DNA from: Salirhabdus sp. Marseille-P4669
GTDB lineage: Bacteria > Bacillota > Bacilli > Bacillales > Alkalibacillaceae
Direction of reading: 5' to 3'
DNA: 64,000 nt
Assembly (NCBI RefSeq): GCF_900240405.1
Contig: NZ_OEQK01000001.1
Coordinates: 496,001-560,000, forward strand
Position numbers and translations under genes: made by a program. Of the stretch, positions 25,755 through 35,378 are shown piece after piece. Position 1 is the stretch's first letter, and every line of letters starts with the position of its first letter. Under the pieces are notes generated by a model. It had not been told where the DNA came from, did not search any database, and was given only the letters and a program-made list of their open reading frames with translations.

Positions 25755-26150
25755 TTGATTGAAGTTTATACAGATGGAGCGGCAAAAGGGAATCCAGGAG
25801 AAAGTGGTGCTGGAATTTATATAAAAGCGAGCGGGAAAGCATATGAATACAGCTTTCCGCTTGGTGTCTTATCCAATCATGAAGCAGAATTTATGGCAGT
25901 GATAAAGGCATTGGAAATTTGTAAGGAGTCATTTCCTAATGAAATATTATCGTTTCGCTCCGACTCTCAAGTTGTGGTACATGTAGTCGATCAAGATTAC
26001 ACAAAAAACAAGACATTCTTGCCTTTACTTGAAAATATTCGAGAGCTATCAAGTGCATTCCCATACTTTTTTATTAAATGGATACCTGAGAAGCAAAATA
26101 AGCATGCTGATGAATTAGCGCGAAAAGCGATTCGGATGCAGGCGCAGTAA
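25755..26150 (+). CDS. RNase H1-like protein
   Basis: A 131-residue RNase H-fold protein of the YpdQ/YpeP group. All four acidic positions of the family can be placed: Asp in VYTDGAAKGNP, Glu in NHEAEFMAV, Asp in FRSDSQVVV and Asp in KHADELARKA. Cleavage of RNA in RNA/DNA hybrids is therefore plausible. The start is TTG 25755 with AGGAG 11 bp upstream; no ATG is available near the conserved first strand. A sigma-A-like TATAAT lies at 25717. Confidence 0.85.
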   Translation: MIEVYTDGAAKGNPGESGAGIYIKASGKAYEYSFPLGVLSNHEAEFMAVIKALEICKESFPNEILSFRSDSQVVVHVVDQDYTKNKTFLPLLENIRELSSAFPYFFIKWIPEKQNKHADELARKAIRMQAQ

Positions 26151-26195
26151 AAAAACGCACTGGGGACAAAACGCATAAATCAGGTTTATAAAGCG

Positions 26196-26239
26196 GAGAG
26201 GGTACATGGGATGAAAACTAGCCCTTGAACCCTCTTTTA
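26196..26239 (+). terminator. Probable terminator downstream of the RNase H-like gene
   Basis: AGAGGGT and ACCCTCT pair over a long loop, followed by TTTTATT. Confidence 0.5.
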
Positions 26240-26295
26240 TTAATCATAAAATTGTTCTCCCACTCATAATTATGTGTTATGAAGGAGGTAGGCCA

Positions 26296-26760
26296 ATGCC
26301 AAGTGGAATGCATCAGATTGAGCTAGATATTCCCATTCAAAACATTTGGGATTTCGTTAAAGATATGGACAAGTGGGCACCATTGGTTCCGGGTTATATG
26401 GAGCATGAAAAACTGAACGAAAAACAGTCTACATGGAAGTTTAAAGGAGATGTTGGGGTCATTTCGAAAATGATTAGCCTTCGGGTTGACATTACAAAAT
26501 GGCAGGAGCCAACAACGGTGACGTTTGATTTAAAGGGTCTTACGGAGAATGTGAAAGGTGGCGGATACTTTGAAGCCGAAGCCTTAAGTGATCGGAGAAC
26601 GAAAATGACAGGATACTTGGATATTACCGCCAAGGGCATGATGGGGCCGGTAATCAATAAAGTATTAAAAACATTTGCTCCGAAAACGACAAAGGAATTA
26701 TGTACTGCCATAGCAAGTAAGATTGTGGAGCGAGAAGCGTTAAAAGTGCGCGCGAGGTAG
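26296..26760 (+). CDS. CoxG/SRPBCC family protein
   Basis: A 154-residue START/SRPBCC-fold protein of the CoxG type (carbon monoxide dehydrogenase accessory family name). It has the IPIQNIWDFVKDMDKWAPLVPGY opening, a GYFEAE strand and a long C-terminal helix (NKVLKTFAPKTTKELC). The ATG at 26296 is preferred because AAGGAGG lies upstream. No CO dehydrogenase gene is present, so the family name says little; the fold binds lipids or hydrophobic ligands, often at the membrane. Confidence 0.82.
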   Translation: MPSGMHQIELDIPIQNIWDFVKDMDKWAPLVPGYMEHEKLNEKQSTWKFKGDVGVISKMISLRVDITKWQEPTTVTFDLKGLTENVKGGGYFEAEALSDRRTKMTGYLDITAKGMMGPVINKVLKTFAPKTTKELCTAIASKIVEREALKVRAR

Positions 26761-26763
26761 GTT

Positions 26764-26796
26764 GAGGGTGCCTGGCACGACCCGAATTATGTCGAA
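26764..26796 (+). repeat. REP-like palindrome
   Basis: GAGGGTGCCTGGCACGACCC followed by GAATTATGTCGAA, starting 3 bp after the stop of the CoxG-like gene. Confidence 0.85.
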
Positions 26797-26867
26797 TGGA
26801 TTTATACATTTATATATGGAAATTAGTACAGGGGGAACGATTCGCTTTTGGATTTGTTCCTCTTTTG

Positions 26868-26898
26868 TTGTGCCTGGCACGCCTTGAAATTTGTCGAA
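26868..26898 (+). repeat. REP-like palindrome
   Basis: GTTGTGCCTGGCACGCCTT followed by GAAATTTGTCGAA, between convergent genes, 72 bp after the previous copy. Confidence 0.8.
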
Positions 26899-26910
26899 CG
26901 CTCCATCAAA

Positions 26911-26936
26911 AAGGACAGCCTATACCAGCTGTCCTT
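26911..26936. terminator. Bidirectional terminator between convergent genes
   Basis: AAGGACAGC, loop CTATACCA, GCTGTCCTT. The plus-strand A run before it reads as T on the minus strand, serving the DUF3889 gene. Confidence 0.75.
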
Positions 26937-26943
26937 AAAACCA

Positions 26944-27282
26944 TTAGGATCCTCTTTTCTCCTGAAACGTAATATCCTTCACTTTCTCTGTTTCGTTATG
27001 AAATGTAACGTTAACGAAAACCGCAAAATCCTTACCATCGTTATTTAATATGAATTTAAACTTCTCAACGGAATAGGTTTTGTTCTTCTCTCTGCCTAGG
27101 TGAAGATAATCAACTATATTGGATTGTGGATATTTGGTACTTGTTTCTTTTACCGCGATTTTTCCCCATTTCACATAATCAGGAGCCTTGTTTTCATAAG
27201 CTGCTACCTGTTCGGCTGAGTAGGCGTAAGGAAGTAAACCAAAGGCAAATATGCAAAATAAGAGAACAAGCTTCTTTTTCAT
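26944..27282 (-). CDS. Secreted DUF3889 (YqzG/YhdC family) protein
   Basis: A 112-residue exported protein. A Lys-rich signal peptide (KKKLVLLFCIFAFGLLPYAYSA, about residues 2-23) ends at a signal-peptidase I type AYSA site. The mature part WGKIAVKETSTKYPQSNI ... FAVFVNVTFHNETEKV resembles B. subtilis YqzG and YhdC, whose function is unknown. It is a single gene between two terminators, transcribed away from nhaC. Confidence 0.8.
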   Translation of the reverse strand: MKKKLVLLFCIFAFGLLPYAYSAEQVAAYENKAPDYVKWGKIAVKETSTKYPQSNIVDYLHLGREKNKTYSVEKFKFILNNDGKDFAVFVNVTFHNETEKVKDITFQEKRGS

Positions 27283-27374
27283 CTGTATACCTTCCTTTTT
27301 TTCTTATTTTGCATCAAAACCAATCTGTTATACATTCGATAAAGTTCGCTATAAAATAACTTAAACAGAATATT

Positions 27375-27402
27375 TTGAAAATTTAATAATTTGTGGTATA
27401 AT
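27375..27402 (+). promoter_or_regulatory. Sigma-A type promoter of nhaC
   Basis: TTGAAA (27375-27380), 16-bp spacer, TATAAT (27397-27402), about 125 bp before the coding start. Confidence 0.6.
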
Positions 27403-27528
27403 AATCTTACCCCATTTTTTTACCCGTATCCTTCACTTACGTATGCTTACAACTTTTCTAAGAACTTTCAAAAAATAATATTCAATTTTTCCTCATGATG
27501 GAAGGGTTGAATGAAAAGGAGTGTATGG

Positions 27529-28941
27529 ATGGAAAAGATTATTAAAAAGCCAACATTCGTTTATTCGCTATCGATATTATTGATGGTTATTGCAATCATC
27601 ACTGTAGGATTACTGTTCTTTGATGCCTCTGTTCAAATCATGCTGTTTATTTCCTTAATGCTTGTTATCCCATTTGTGATGCGTTTAGGTTACTCCTATC
27701 AAGATGTGGAGAAACAAATTTTCACCTCCATGCTACGAGCTTTACAACCAGCTCTCATTTTAATTGCAGTTGGTACGTTGATTGGTGCTTGGATAGCTTC
27801 CGGTACCGTCCCCGCCTTAATTTATTATGGAATCCAATCGATATCTCCTCAGTTCTTTTTAGTTACAACCTTAATTTTCTGTTCGCTTGTATCCCTTGCT
27901 ACAGGTTCCTCATGGGCAACATTAGGTACCGCGGGTGTAGCGATGATGGGAGTAGGCTATAGTTTAGGTGTTCCAGTTGGGTTAACTGGAGGTGCGATCG
28001 TTAGTGGAGCGTATTTCGGTGACAAAATTTCTCCCTTATCCGATACTACCAACCTAGCTCCAGCTGTAGTTGGGACTGATATTTTTACCCACATAAAGCA
28101 CATGCTCTGGACAACAGTTCCGGCCTACACAATAACCGCCATTATCTTCACTATTATTGGATTAAACAGTGGGGGTGGCAGCGTTAATTCGGCGGAAGTG
28201 AACACACTAACGAGCTACCTTACTGATACTTTTAATCTCGGTTTTGTTCCCTTTATTCCTGCCGTTGTCCTCTTTACTTTACTCATCATGAAAAAGCCTG
28301 CCATCACCTCGATTTTTGTAGGTGCCATGGTTGGTGCAGTCGTGGCGATTGTTTATCAGGGCTTTGCAATTGCGGATGTATTTGCTGTTTTGTATAGCGG
28401 CTATGCAGCGGAATCCGGGATTGCTATTGTGGACACCCTTCTCATTCGGGGCGGACTTTTAAGTATGTTGCCGATGATGCTAATTTTCTTGATCGCTTTA
28501 GGGCTTGGCGGGCTTTTGGAAAAGTCGGGAATATTGGAGACAATCATTCGTTCCTTTGCCAGTAAAATTAAAAGCACCGGGATGCTTACCTTTATCACCT
28601 CGATTTCCTCATACCTCACATTAGGCCTGGGAGGTACGTTCTCGTTCGCCGGTGTGATGACGGGTACAGTTATGAAACCGGTATATCAGAGATTTAACTT
28701 GCGACCCGAAAACCTGTCCCGGACGATGGAAGACTCTGCAACCCAAAGTGCACCGTTACTCCCATGGACAGCTAGTGGGGTATTCACTGCCACCGCACTA
28801 GGAATACCGGCGACTGCTTATATACCATTTTCCTTCTTAGCAATGTTCACTTTATTCTTCACGCTGTTGTACGGGTTCACTGGATTTACGATGAAAAAGG
28901 AGGAGCGAATAGAGGAGTCAGAAGAGGAGCTTCCCGCTTAA
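27529..28941 (+). CDS. nhaC: NhaC family Na+/H+ antiporter
   Basis: A 470-residue polytopic antiporter with about 11-12 hydrophobic segments. Family motifs include ATGSSWATLGTAGVAMMGVG, GAYFGDKISPLSDTTNLAPA and DSATQSAPLLPWTASGVF. It exports Na+ in exchange for protons, aiding salt and pH tolerance. ATG 27529 (MEKIIKK) has AAAAGGAG 7 bp upstream; an in-frame ATG at 27511 with a weaker site is the alternative. It is monocistronic, with its own promoter and terminator. Confidence 0.9.
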   Translation: MEKIIKKPTFVYSLSILLMVIAIITVGLLFFDASVQIMLFISLMLVIPFVMRLGYSYQDVEKQIFTSMLRALQPALILIAVGTLIGAWIASGTVPALIYYGIQSISPQFFLVTTLIFCSLVSLATGSSWATLGTAGVAMMGVGYSLGVPVGLTGGAIVSGAYFGDKISPLSDTTNLAPAVVGTDIFTHIKHMLWTTVPAYTITAIIFTIIGLNSGGGSVNSAEVNTLTSYLTDTFNLGFVPFIPAVVLFTLLIMKKPAITSIFVGAMVGAVVAIVYQGFAIADVFAVLYSGYAAESGIAIVDTLLIRGGLLSMLPMMLIFLIALGLGGLLEKSGILETIIRSFASKIKSTGMLTFITSISSYLTLGLGGTFSFAGVMTGTVMKPVYQRFNLRPENLSRTMEDSATQSAPLLPWTASGVFTATALGIPATAYIPFSFLAMFTLFFTLLYGFTGFTMKKEERIEESEEELPA

Positions 28942-28960
28942 AGGATAGATTAAGGAATGG

Positions 28961-28993
28961 AAAAAGATCGGTTCATTGGAATCGGTCTTTTTT
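28961..28993 (+). terminator. Terminator of nhaC
   Basis: AAAAGATCGGTT and AATCGGTCTTTT can pair with wobbles, ending in TTTTTT. Confidence 0.65.
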
Positions 28994-29201
28994 ATGTTTA
29001 GGGTGTTGAAATTATAGGAAGTAATAAATGTTTAACTCGGCTTATTGGATTCTACATTATGGCCATTGCGTTTTTTTGCATGAGGTAATTAAAGCAGTTC
29101 TTCTCCGAAGGCAACCGCTCAATTTTATGTGGGAATATTCCCGAAAATAAGATAAAATATGGAATAATGTGTATCTAGGGAGATGTTTATGCGAGAGTTT
29201 T

Positions 29202-29232
29202 GAGTGCCTGGCACCACCCGAAATTTGTCGAA
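29202..29232 (+). repeat. REP-like palindrome
   Basis: GAGTGCCTGGCACCACCC followed by GAAATTTGTCGAA. This copy lies 28 bp before the yunD-type start, upstream of a gene rather than behind one. The rest of the 28942-29260 gap holds only the nhaC terminator. Confidence 0.88.
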
Positions 29233-29260
29233 TAAAAATATCTAGCATTTGGAGGAAAAT

Positions 29261-30643
29261 ATGAACCTAAAAATTATCCATACAAACGATCTACATAGTC
29301 ATTTTGATAATTTTGCAAGAGTCGTAACCGTAATAAAGGAACACCAGGATGAAAACACCGTAACCTTAGATGGTGGCGATTTTGCGGATTTCAAAAGCAT
29401 TGAACTACAAGGGACAAGAGGCCTTGCTGCCGTTGAGTTACTGGAATACGTAGGATATGATGCGCTCACGATTGGTAATAATGAAATGTTTAATGGGGTC
29501 GACACCCTTCAGCTAATGGCTACGGAAAGCAAGCTCCCATTCCTTAGCAACAATTTATACAAAAAGGATAGAAGTAATCTCAATGGAGTTGTTTCTAGTA
29601 CCATTTTAGAGAAGAATGGTTTGCACCTATTGATTACAGGTTCTTCACCGGATTTAGATGGATTTAATGATGGTCTTGGCATCTATGTCACCTCTTTTAA
29701 AGAGGAATTACAAAATGTGTTAAAGGCAAATCAAGGAAACTATGATATTTGCATTCTACTAAGCCATATCGGAACAGAAGCAGATGCACAGCTTGCCCAA
29801 GAGGTGGAGGGCCTTGATATTATTATCTCCGCCCATGATCACCAGCTTTACACAGAGGCGAAGCTAATCAATGGAGTCATTATGAATAGTGCCGGGAATT
29901 ACGGTGAACATGTTGGTATCATGGAGGTAGAAGTGACAGATAATCAAGTAACGTTAATCGATTCAAAGACCATTGCCACAAAAGACTCACCATCTGATGA
30001 GGGGATTTTATCCATTTTAAAAGTGAACAAAGCAAAAGCGGAAGAAAATTTGAGTCAGCCTTTGTATGCATTGCAGGAGAGCCTGTGGCATGATGTCATC
30101 GAAGAAAACCCAATCACCAACCTCATTGCGGATGGATTGAAGGATATGTTGGATTGCGAGCTAGGCATAATGAATAGCGGCATCGTGAATGCGGGTGCGT
30201 TTTCGTTTATTTCCAAAAAGAAATTAATCGAAATTTGTCCTTCTCCACTTAATCCGACTTCCTTTGAGATACAAGGAAAATACATTCGCCAGGCATTAGA
30301 GGCATCTTTAGACTCGCAAACATGTCTAGCAGATGGAAGAGGACCTGGCTTTAGAGGAAAATATGTAGGGAGACTGCATGTATCAGGTGCAACGATTCAA
30401 CATGATGGCAAGCACATTACAGAAGTACTTGTTGGAGATGAGCCACTGGATGATGAAAAATGGTACAAGGTTGCAAGCTCGGACTACCTGCAGCGCGGGT
30501 CCGGTTATCCAACACTCGCCAATAATCGTAATGAAAAGTACTTAGCAGAAGAAATCAAAGATGTCATTCGGATCTATGGGGCCAAGGAGGAGTATGTTCA
30601 GTGCTCGTTCAAAAAGCGTTGGGTTCTTAACAGGAACGAATAA
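29261..30643 (+). CDS. yunD: YunD-type 5'-nucleotidase/metallophosphoesterase
   Basis: A 460-residue enzyme with an N-terminal metallophosphatase domain (IHTNDLHSHFDN, LDGGDFADF, IGNNEMF, LSHIGTEAD, ISAHDHQLY) and a C-terminal 5'-nucleotidase domain (ITNLIADGLKD, NSGIVNAGAF, SDYLQRGSGYP). No signal peptide is seen, so it is cytoplasmic, unlike secreted UshA-type enzymes. ATG 29261 follows GGAGG. It resembles B. subtilis YunD in length and plan; substrate is probably a nucleotide or UDP-sugar but is not established. Confidence 0.88.
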   Translation: MNLKIIHTNDLHSHFDNFARVVTVIKEHQDENTVTLDGGDFADFKSIELQGTRGLAAVELLEYVGYDALTIGNNEMFNGVDTLQLMATESKLPFLSNNLYKKDRSNLNGVVSSTILEKNGLHLLITGSSPDLDGFNDGLGIYVTSFKEELQNVLKANQGNYDICILLSHIGTEADAQLAQEVEGLDIIISAHDHQLYTEAKLINGVIMNSAGNYGEHVGIMEVEVTDNQVTLIDSKTIATKDSPSDEGILSILKVNKAKAEENLSQPLYALQESLWHDVIEENPITNLIADGLKDMLDCELGIMNSGIVNAGAFSFISKKKLIEICPSPLNPTSFEIQGKYIRQALEASLDSQTCLADGRGPGFRGKYVGRLHVSGATIQHDGKHITEVLVGDEPLDDEKWYKVASSDYLQRGSGYPTLANNRNEKYLAEEIKDVIRIYGAKEEYVQCSFKKRWVLNRNE

Positions 30644-30798
30644 AAGAATATCTTAAAAAGGTCTATTATTTATATGTAAGTAGTTTTCGTTTTGGGGTAC
30701 ATAGAAACAAAATATGCATTAGTAATTGTATACCAAAATACATAGATATTACTCCTTCTAAGAACGGGGATTTTAGTTAAAGAAGAACAATACAGTAT

Positions 30799-30830
30799 AA
30801 GAGCTTGGTAATAGCCCAAGTTCTTTTTTT
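30799..30830 (+). terminator. Terminator upstream of the EPS operon
   Basis: AAGAGCTTGG, loop, CCCAAGTTCTT, then seven T residues. It lies in the 531-bp gap 30644-31174. The remainder of that gap is A+T-rich leader DNA for the exopolysaccharide operon in which no further feature could be supported. Confidence 0.75.
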
Positions 30831-31174
30831 ATTTCCTGTAATAAATGAAAAGCATCCTCTTTTGTCACTTAATTTGCAACACTACAATCCCTATTTCACT
30901 CCTTCAAAAACACCTGTAATTTACCCTTCATTTTCAAGCGCGATTTCCTATTAACCATTGGTACAACAACAAAACGTGAGCAATAAATTATATTAAAACA
31001 TCGAACAAATCGACCATACCTAATGTTTCTTTAGGCCTATCATGGCATTGACCAATCGGATTTTAGTCGTATTCACATATTTATATGTCAACTTTTCCCT
31101 TAAATTTGGAATAGGACATTATAGCCATTACATATGATTTTGTAATAATACAAGTTGGTAAAGGAGGGGAGGTA

Positions 31175-31834
31175 GTGCACTCCAATAATGTAAATAATTT
31201 TTTTAAAGATTACGGATTAAGCATCGTAACGTATCGGAACTTGAACAAAGCAGTAGGCTGGAATCGATTTATGAAGCGTACCTTTGATCTTTTTTTCTGT
31301 ATGCTAGCTTTACCATTTGCCATAATAGTTATTATTGCTTTTTCGCTGCTTATTCGATTGGATTCTAAAGGCCCGGTATTTTATACCCAGATTCGAGTTG
31401 GACTTGATGGGAGGTATTTTCGGGTATTTAAGCTCAGATCCATGTACATAGACGCAGAAAAAGATGGAGAAAAGTTTGCGGTTAAAAATGATCCTAGAGT
31501 AACAAGAATTGGAAGGATCATGAGAAAAGCAAGAATTGATGAATTGCCACAAATTTATAATATTTTAAAAGGGGAGATGTCCTTCATTGGCCCGCGTCCA
31601 GAGCGGCCAATGTTTACGGCACAATTTGAAACCATTTGTCCTGGCTTCACAAAACGATTAATGGTGAAGCCTGGCTTAACAGGATTTGCTCAAATTAATG
31701 GTGGCTATACGAGCTCACCAAAAGAAAAATTACAATATGACCTATACTATATGGAACATCAAAGTATCTTGCTTGATTTTAAAATTTTGTTGAAAACGAT
31801 AATAATACTCTTCAATGGTGATGGGGCACGTTAA
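31175..31834 (+). CDS. Undecaprenyl-phosphate sugar phosphotransferase (EPS priming enzyme)
   Basis: A 219-residue bacterial sugar transferase that loads the first sugar-phosphate onto undecaprenyl phosphate. One N-terminal membrane segment (about residues 36-60) precedes the catalytic part: GPVFYTQIRVGLDGRYFRVFK, FKLRSM, RKARIDELPQIYNIL and MSFIGPRPERP. It is of the short EpsL type without the PglD-like sensor domain. The start is GTG 31175, preceded by AAAGGAGGGG. It is first in an apparent nine-gene EPS operon. Confidence 0.9.
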   Translation: MHSNNVNNFFKDYGLSIVTYRNLNKAVGWNRFMKRTFDLFFCMLALPFAIIVIIAFSLLIRLDSKGPVFYTQIRVGLDGRYFRVFKLRSMYIDAEKDGEKFAVKNDPRVTRIGRIMRKARIDELPQIYNILKGEMSFIGPRPERPMFTAQFETICPGFTKRLMVKPGLTGFAQINGGYTSSPKEKLQYDLYYMEHQSILLDFKILLKTIIILFNGDGAR

Positions 31835-31909
31835 TTTTTTAGATAGAATTGTTCGTTATATAGAAATAAATTTCGTTACAGATAAATAAGATAAGGAAGG
31901 AGGGACAAA

Positions 31910-33052
31910 ATGAAATGTTTAATCGTTACAACGCTGGAAATACAAGTCTCTGCATTCTTGATTCCACATATTCAATTGTTAGAAGAGATGGGGTATAACG
32001 TTACAGTTGCAACCTCCTTTACCAATCAGAAGAAGCTCCAAGACAGATTGCCAAATGTAAAACTCCATCCAGTTCCTTTTTCTAGATATATAAAAAATCC
32101 ATCAAACATTCGCGCCTTCTTTGAAATGAAAAAAGTACTAACACAAGGTTTTGACCTAATTCATGTCCACTCACCTATTGCTTCCTTTGTTACTAGATTA
32201 GCGGCCAAGCGAGGTACATCCATTCTTTATACTGCACATGGCTTTCATTTTCATGAACAAGGGTCTAGCATGTCAAACAAAATCTTTTATGCTGCGGAAA
32301 AGCTAGCTGGATATAAAACGAGCAAGGTCATTGTAATGAATGAGTATGATCACAAAAAGGCGCTGTCGTTTCTACCACAGGAGAAGGTTCATTTCATAAA
32401 TGGGATTGGAGTAGATGCAAATCTGTACCATATGGAGCACTACCCTTTTGCCAAACGTCAGGATATAAAAGCGAAACTAGGAATACCTCCTGATAAAAAG
32501 GTAATAACACATGTAGCGGAGTTTAACGAAAATAAACGTCAAATAGATGTCGTAAAGGCAGCGGAAAAATTGAAGCAACAAAATCAAAACTTCGTAATCT
32601 TATTCGTTGGGGAAGGGGAATTACTAGAAAGTATTAAAAAGGAGATTCATAGCTTAGGCTTAGAAAAAGAGATGACGTGTTTAGGGTTTCGAACTGATAT
32701 TCCGGACATCTTAAGTATTACCGATATTGGATTACTCGTTTCCATGCGGGAAGGATTGCCAAAGTCCTTAATGGAGATGATGGCGATGGAGATTCCAATA
32801 ATCGGAACCAATATACGTGGGATAAGAGACTTGATTCGACATGGGGAGCATGGATATTTAGTCTCGCCACAAAGTCCAGATGAGCTGCAAAACGTCATTC
32901 TGCATCTTTTGGAAAACGATAAAGAGCGACAACAAATGGGAGCACGAGGAAGAGTAGAAATCCAAATGAAGTATGACTTACCTATTATTCTTGCAGAGAT
33001 GAAGCGAATCTACGAGGACGTCCAATATAATGCTGTTCATCCACAATTGTGA
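31910..33052 (+). CDS. Glycosyltransferase family 4-type
   Basis: A 380-residue GT-B glycosyltransferase. The N-terminal Rossmann domain (GYNVTVATSF, LIHVHSPIASFVTRLAA, YTAHGFHFHE) resembles B. subtilis EpsD-like enzymes. The C-terminal domain has FVGEGELLESIKKEI, MREGLPKSLMEMMAMEIPII (EX7E motif region) and GEHGYLV. It is probably cytoplasmic and membrane-associated, adding the second sugar to the lipid-linked repeat unit. GGAAGGAGGG precedes the ATG. Confidence 0.9.
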   Translation: MKCLIVTTLEIQVSAFLIPHIQLLEEMGYNVTVATSFTNQKKLQDRLPNVKLHPVPFSRYIKNPSNIRAFFEMKKVLTQGFDLIHVHSPIASFVTRLAAKRGTSILYTAHGFHFHEQGSSMSNKIFYAAEKLAGYKTSKVIVMNEYDHKKALSFLPQEKVHFINGIGVDANLYHMEHYPFAKRQDIKAKLGIPPDKKVITHVAEFNENKRQIDVVKAAEKLKQQNQNFVILFVGEGELLESIKKEIHSLGLEKEMTCLGFRTDIPDILSITDIGLLVSMREGLPKSLMEMMAMEIPIIGTNIRGIRDLIRHGEHGYLVSPQSPDELQNVILHLLENDKERQQMGARGRVEIQMKYDLPIILAEMKRIYEDVQYNAVHPQL

Positions 33053-33086
33053 TTGGAGCTATTAATGCTAATAGGTGGTGCTAGGT

Positions 33087-34073
33087 ATGAAATCTAATGG
33101 AATATTGGTGATATCGCTAGATTTTGAATTGAATTGGGGAGTTTTTGATGTATTTCCATTAGAGGATTATGAAAAGAACATAAAAGGAGCTCGAGAAGCT
33201 ATCCCTTTTATCCTAAAGGAATTTCAAAAGCATAACATCCATGCTACTTGGGGGATTGTTGGATTTTTATTTTTCTCGAATAAACAAGAACTAGTAAACG
33301 CTGTACCGGAAGTGAAGCCAACGTACATAAATAAGAGCCTATCCGCATATTCACATATAGAAAATATAGGTGATAATGAAGAGGAGGACCCCTTTCACTA
33401 TGGTGCTAGCTTAATCCGAGCCCTTCGAACCTATCCCAATCAGGAAATAGCAACACATACGTTCAGCCATTATTATTGCTTAGCTGAGGGACAAAGTGAG
33501 CTACAATTTGAAGCGGATATAGCATGTGCTGTCAAGACAGCAGAAAAAAATGGCTTTGATACCAACTCGATTATTTTTCCGAGAAATCAGCAAAATCCAG
33601 CATACGCCTCCATTTGTGAAAAGTATGGAATCCATGCCTACCGAGGGAATGAGGAGCATTGGATATACAATCAAACACCAAAGCAAGGCTTAATCCAACG
33701 AGCTTTACGATTAATAGATAGTTACGTAAATCTTACGGGACGACATATATACGACATTGCTACCCTTCCACATTCTTCTAATCTCGTTACTATTCCTTCT
33801 AGTAGATTCCTCCGCCCATATACAAGGAAACTGAAATGGTTAGAGCCCTTAAAAGTAAAGCGAATCAAACAGGAGATGACCGAAGCCGCACGAGAGGGGA
33901 AAATGTACCATCTTTGGTGGCATCCACACAATTTCGGTTATCCATTAAAGGAAAATATGCACATCCTACAGCAGATTATCGCTCATTACAAAGCGTTAAA
34001 AGATCAATTTGGTATGGAGAGTTGTACGATGCATGAGGTTTATAAGAAATGGCATCAACAGACACATAAATGA
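33087..34073 (+). CDS. Polysaccharide deacetylase family protein, cytoplasmic
   Basis: A 328-residue NodB-fold enzyme. SLDFELNWG gives the catalytic Asp and metal Asp/Glu, HATWGIVGFLF and HTFSHYY give the metal histidines, and LWWHPHNF supplies the late His. There is no signal peptide, so it probably acts on lipid- or nucleotide-linked precursor inside the cell rather than on secreted polymer. ATG 33087 is chosen, with AGGTGGTG just upstream; an in-frame GTG at 33075 is the alternative. Confidence 0.87.
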   Translation: MKSNGILVISLDFELNWGVFDVFPLEDYEKNIKGAREAIPFILKEFQKHNIHATWGIVGFLFFSNKQELVNAVPEVKPTYINKSLSAYSHIENIGDNEEEDPFHYGASLIRALRTYPNQEIATHTFSHYYCLAEGQSELQFEADIACAVKTAEKNGFDTNSIIFPRNQQNPAYASICEKYGIHAYRGNEEHWIYNQTPKQGLIQRALRLIDSYVNLTGRHIYDIATLPHSSNLVTIPSSRFLRPYTRKLKWLEPLKVKRIKQEMTEAAREGKMYHLWWHPHNFGYPLKENMHILQQIIAHYKALKDQFGMESCTMHEVYKKWHQQTHK

Positions 34074-34091
34074 TAAAAATGTGGTGTTTTC

Positions 34092-35378
34092 ATGAATCCC
34101 TTAACAAAGCAAATTAATTTCTTACTCATACGATTACTGGTCCTTTTTATTCCGTTCCTATTTCACCTAGATATGGTCGTTTATCTAAATGTCTCCCTTG
34201 CGGATATCGTTTTGGGAATCCTGTTGCTAGGACTGCTATGTGATAAAGAAAATCGAGTTTTCCTAGCAACGGTTAGTAAAAAGTACCACCTAATCCTGAT
34301 CTATATGCTGCTTTTAATCTATTTTTGTTCGGTCAGTATGCTCAGCTATTTTGCACATTACGATGTCAATATCCCTTATGGTTTTTCTGCTATTTTAAAA
34401 TTATCGTTTAATTTTCTCTATGTCATTACCTTTTTAGTCCTATTAGAACGGTATAAAGAGGAAATACTAACGGTCATTCTAAAGAGCTGGAAATTTGCCG
34501 CTGGAGTTATTTCGCTATTATGTATTTTAAGTGTTGTTCTTTATCGAATGGGAATAGATAATGGTCTGACATTAGGTGGGAGAGCACAAGCCACATTAAA
34601 TGATCCTAACATGGCCGCTCTGTACCTAATTGTTTCCTTTTCCGTTATATCGATATTATCATTTCAGTTACAAAAAAAGGTCGTCGTGAATTTTACTCTT
34701 TTGTTGGTATTGGTTGCCCTTATTTTAACGGCCTCTCGGGGTGGGATTTTAAGTTTAGGAGTCGGCTTTTTATTTGTTTTCTGCATCAGTATATTTTCAG
34801 GTAGGATAAAGGATTTATTGGTGTTTCTCGGGATTTCCATCGTTTTTTCCTTCCTTCTTTTGTGGCTTTATCATTCTACAGATGTTTTAAACTTTGCTAT
34901 GGAGCGGGTGTCTGAAATAAGTGTGGAAGAAGAAGGAACCTCTCGTCGGCTATTTTTATGGAGCACTGCGATATTGATGTGGGAACAAAGCCCACTTATT
35001 GGTGTTGGGATTGGTCAATATATCCCGTATTCCAATGAGGTCGTTGGCTACACGATATCCAATATCCCTCATAATACATATCTTACCTTTTTGGCGGAGA
35101 CCGGGATATTTGGCTTTTTGGCATTCCTTTGGTTTCCAATCTATTTGTTCCTATCGCTCACGTTACGATTCATAACAAGTGGAGCACGTTTGTATTTTTA
35201 CGTACTGATTGGATTTGTTGCGATCTCCATTCAAGCATTGTCCATTAATGTAGAGAATATCCGCTTTATATGGATTTTTTACACGCTCATTTATTATGTG
35301 CTAAGTCGCATTCCAAATGAAGAAATCTACCAAACTCGTAATCGTTCATGGAAAAACGAAGGAGGTGTCAGAGAATGA
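34092..35378 (+). CDS. O-antigen ligase/polymerase (Wzy-like) membrane protein
   Basis: A 428-residue polytopic protein with about 11-12 hydrophobic helices and the Wzy_C signature: TASRGGILSLGVGF, a large extracellular loop (VSEISVEEEGTSRRLFLWSTA, SPLIGVGIGQY) and IPHNTYLTFLAETG. In a Wzy-dependent pathway it polymerises repeat units on the outer face of the membrane. The 3' end overlaps the Wzz gene by an ATGA junction. Confidence 0.88.
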   Translation: MNPLTKQINFLLIRLLVLFIPFLFHLDMVVYLNVSLADIVLGILLLGLLCDKENRVFLATVSKKYHLILIYMLLLIYFCSVSMLSYFAHYDVNIPYGFSAILKLSFNFLYVITFLVLLERYKEEILTVILKSWKFAAGVISLLCILSVVLYRMGIDNGLTLGGRAQATLNDPNMAALYLIVSFSVISILSFQLQKKVVVNFTLLLVLVALILTASRGGILSLGVGFLFVFCISIFSGRIKDLLVFLGISIVFSFLLLWLYHSTDVLNFAMERVSEISVEEEGTSRRLFLWSTAILMWEQSPLIGVGIGQYIPYSNEVVGYTISNIPHNTYLTFLAETGIFGFLAFLWFPIYLFLSLTLRFITSGARLYFYVLIGFVAISIQALSINVENIRFIWIFYTLIYYVLSRIPNEEIYQTRNRSWKNEGGVRE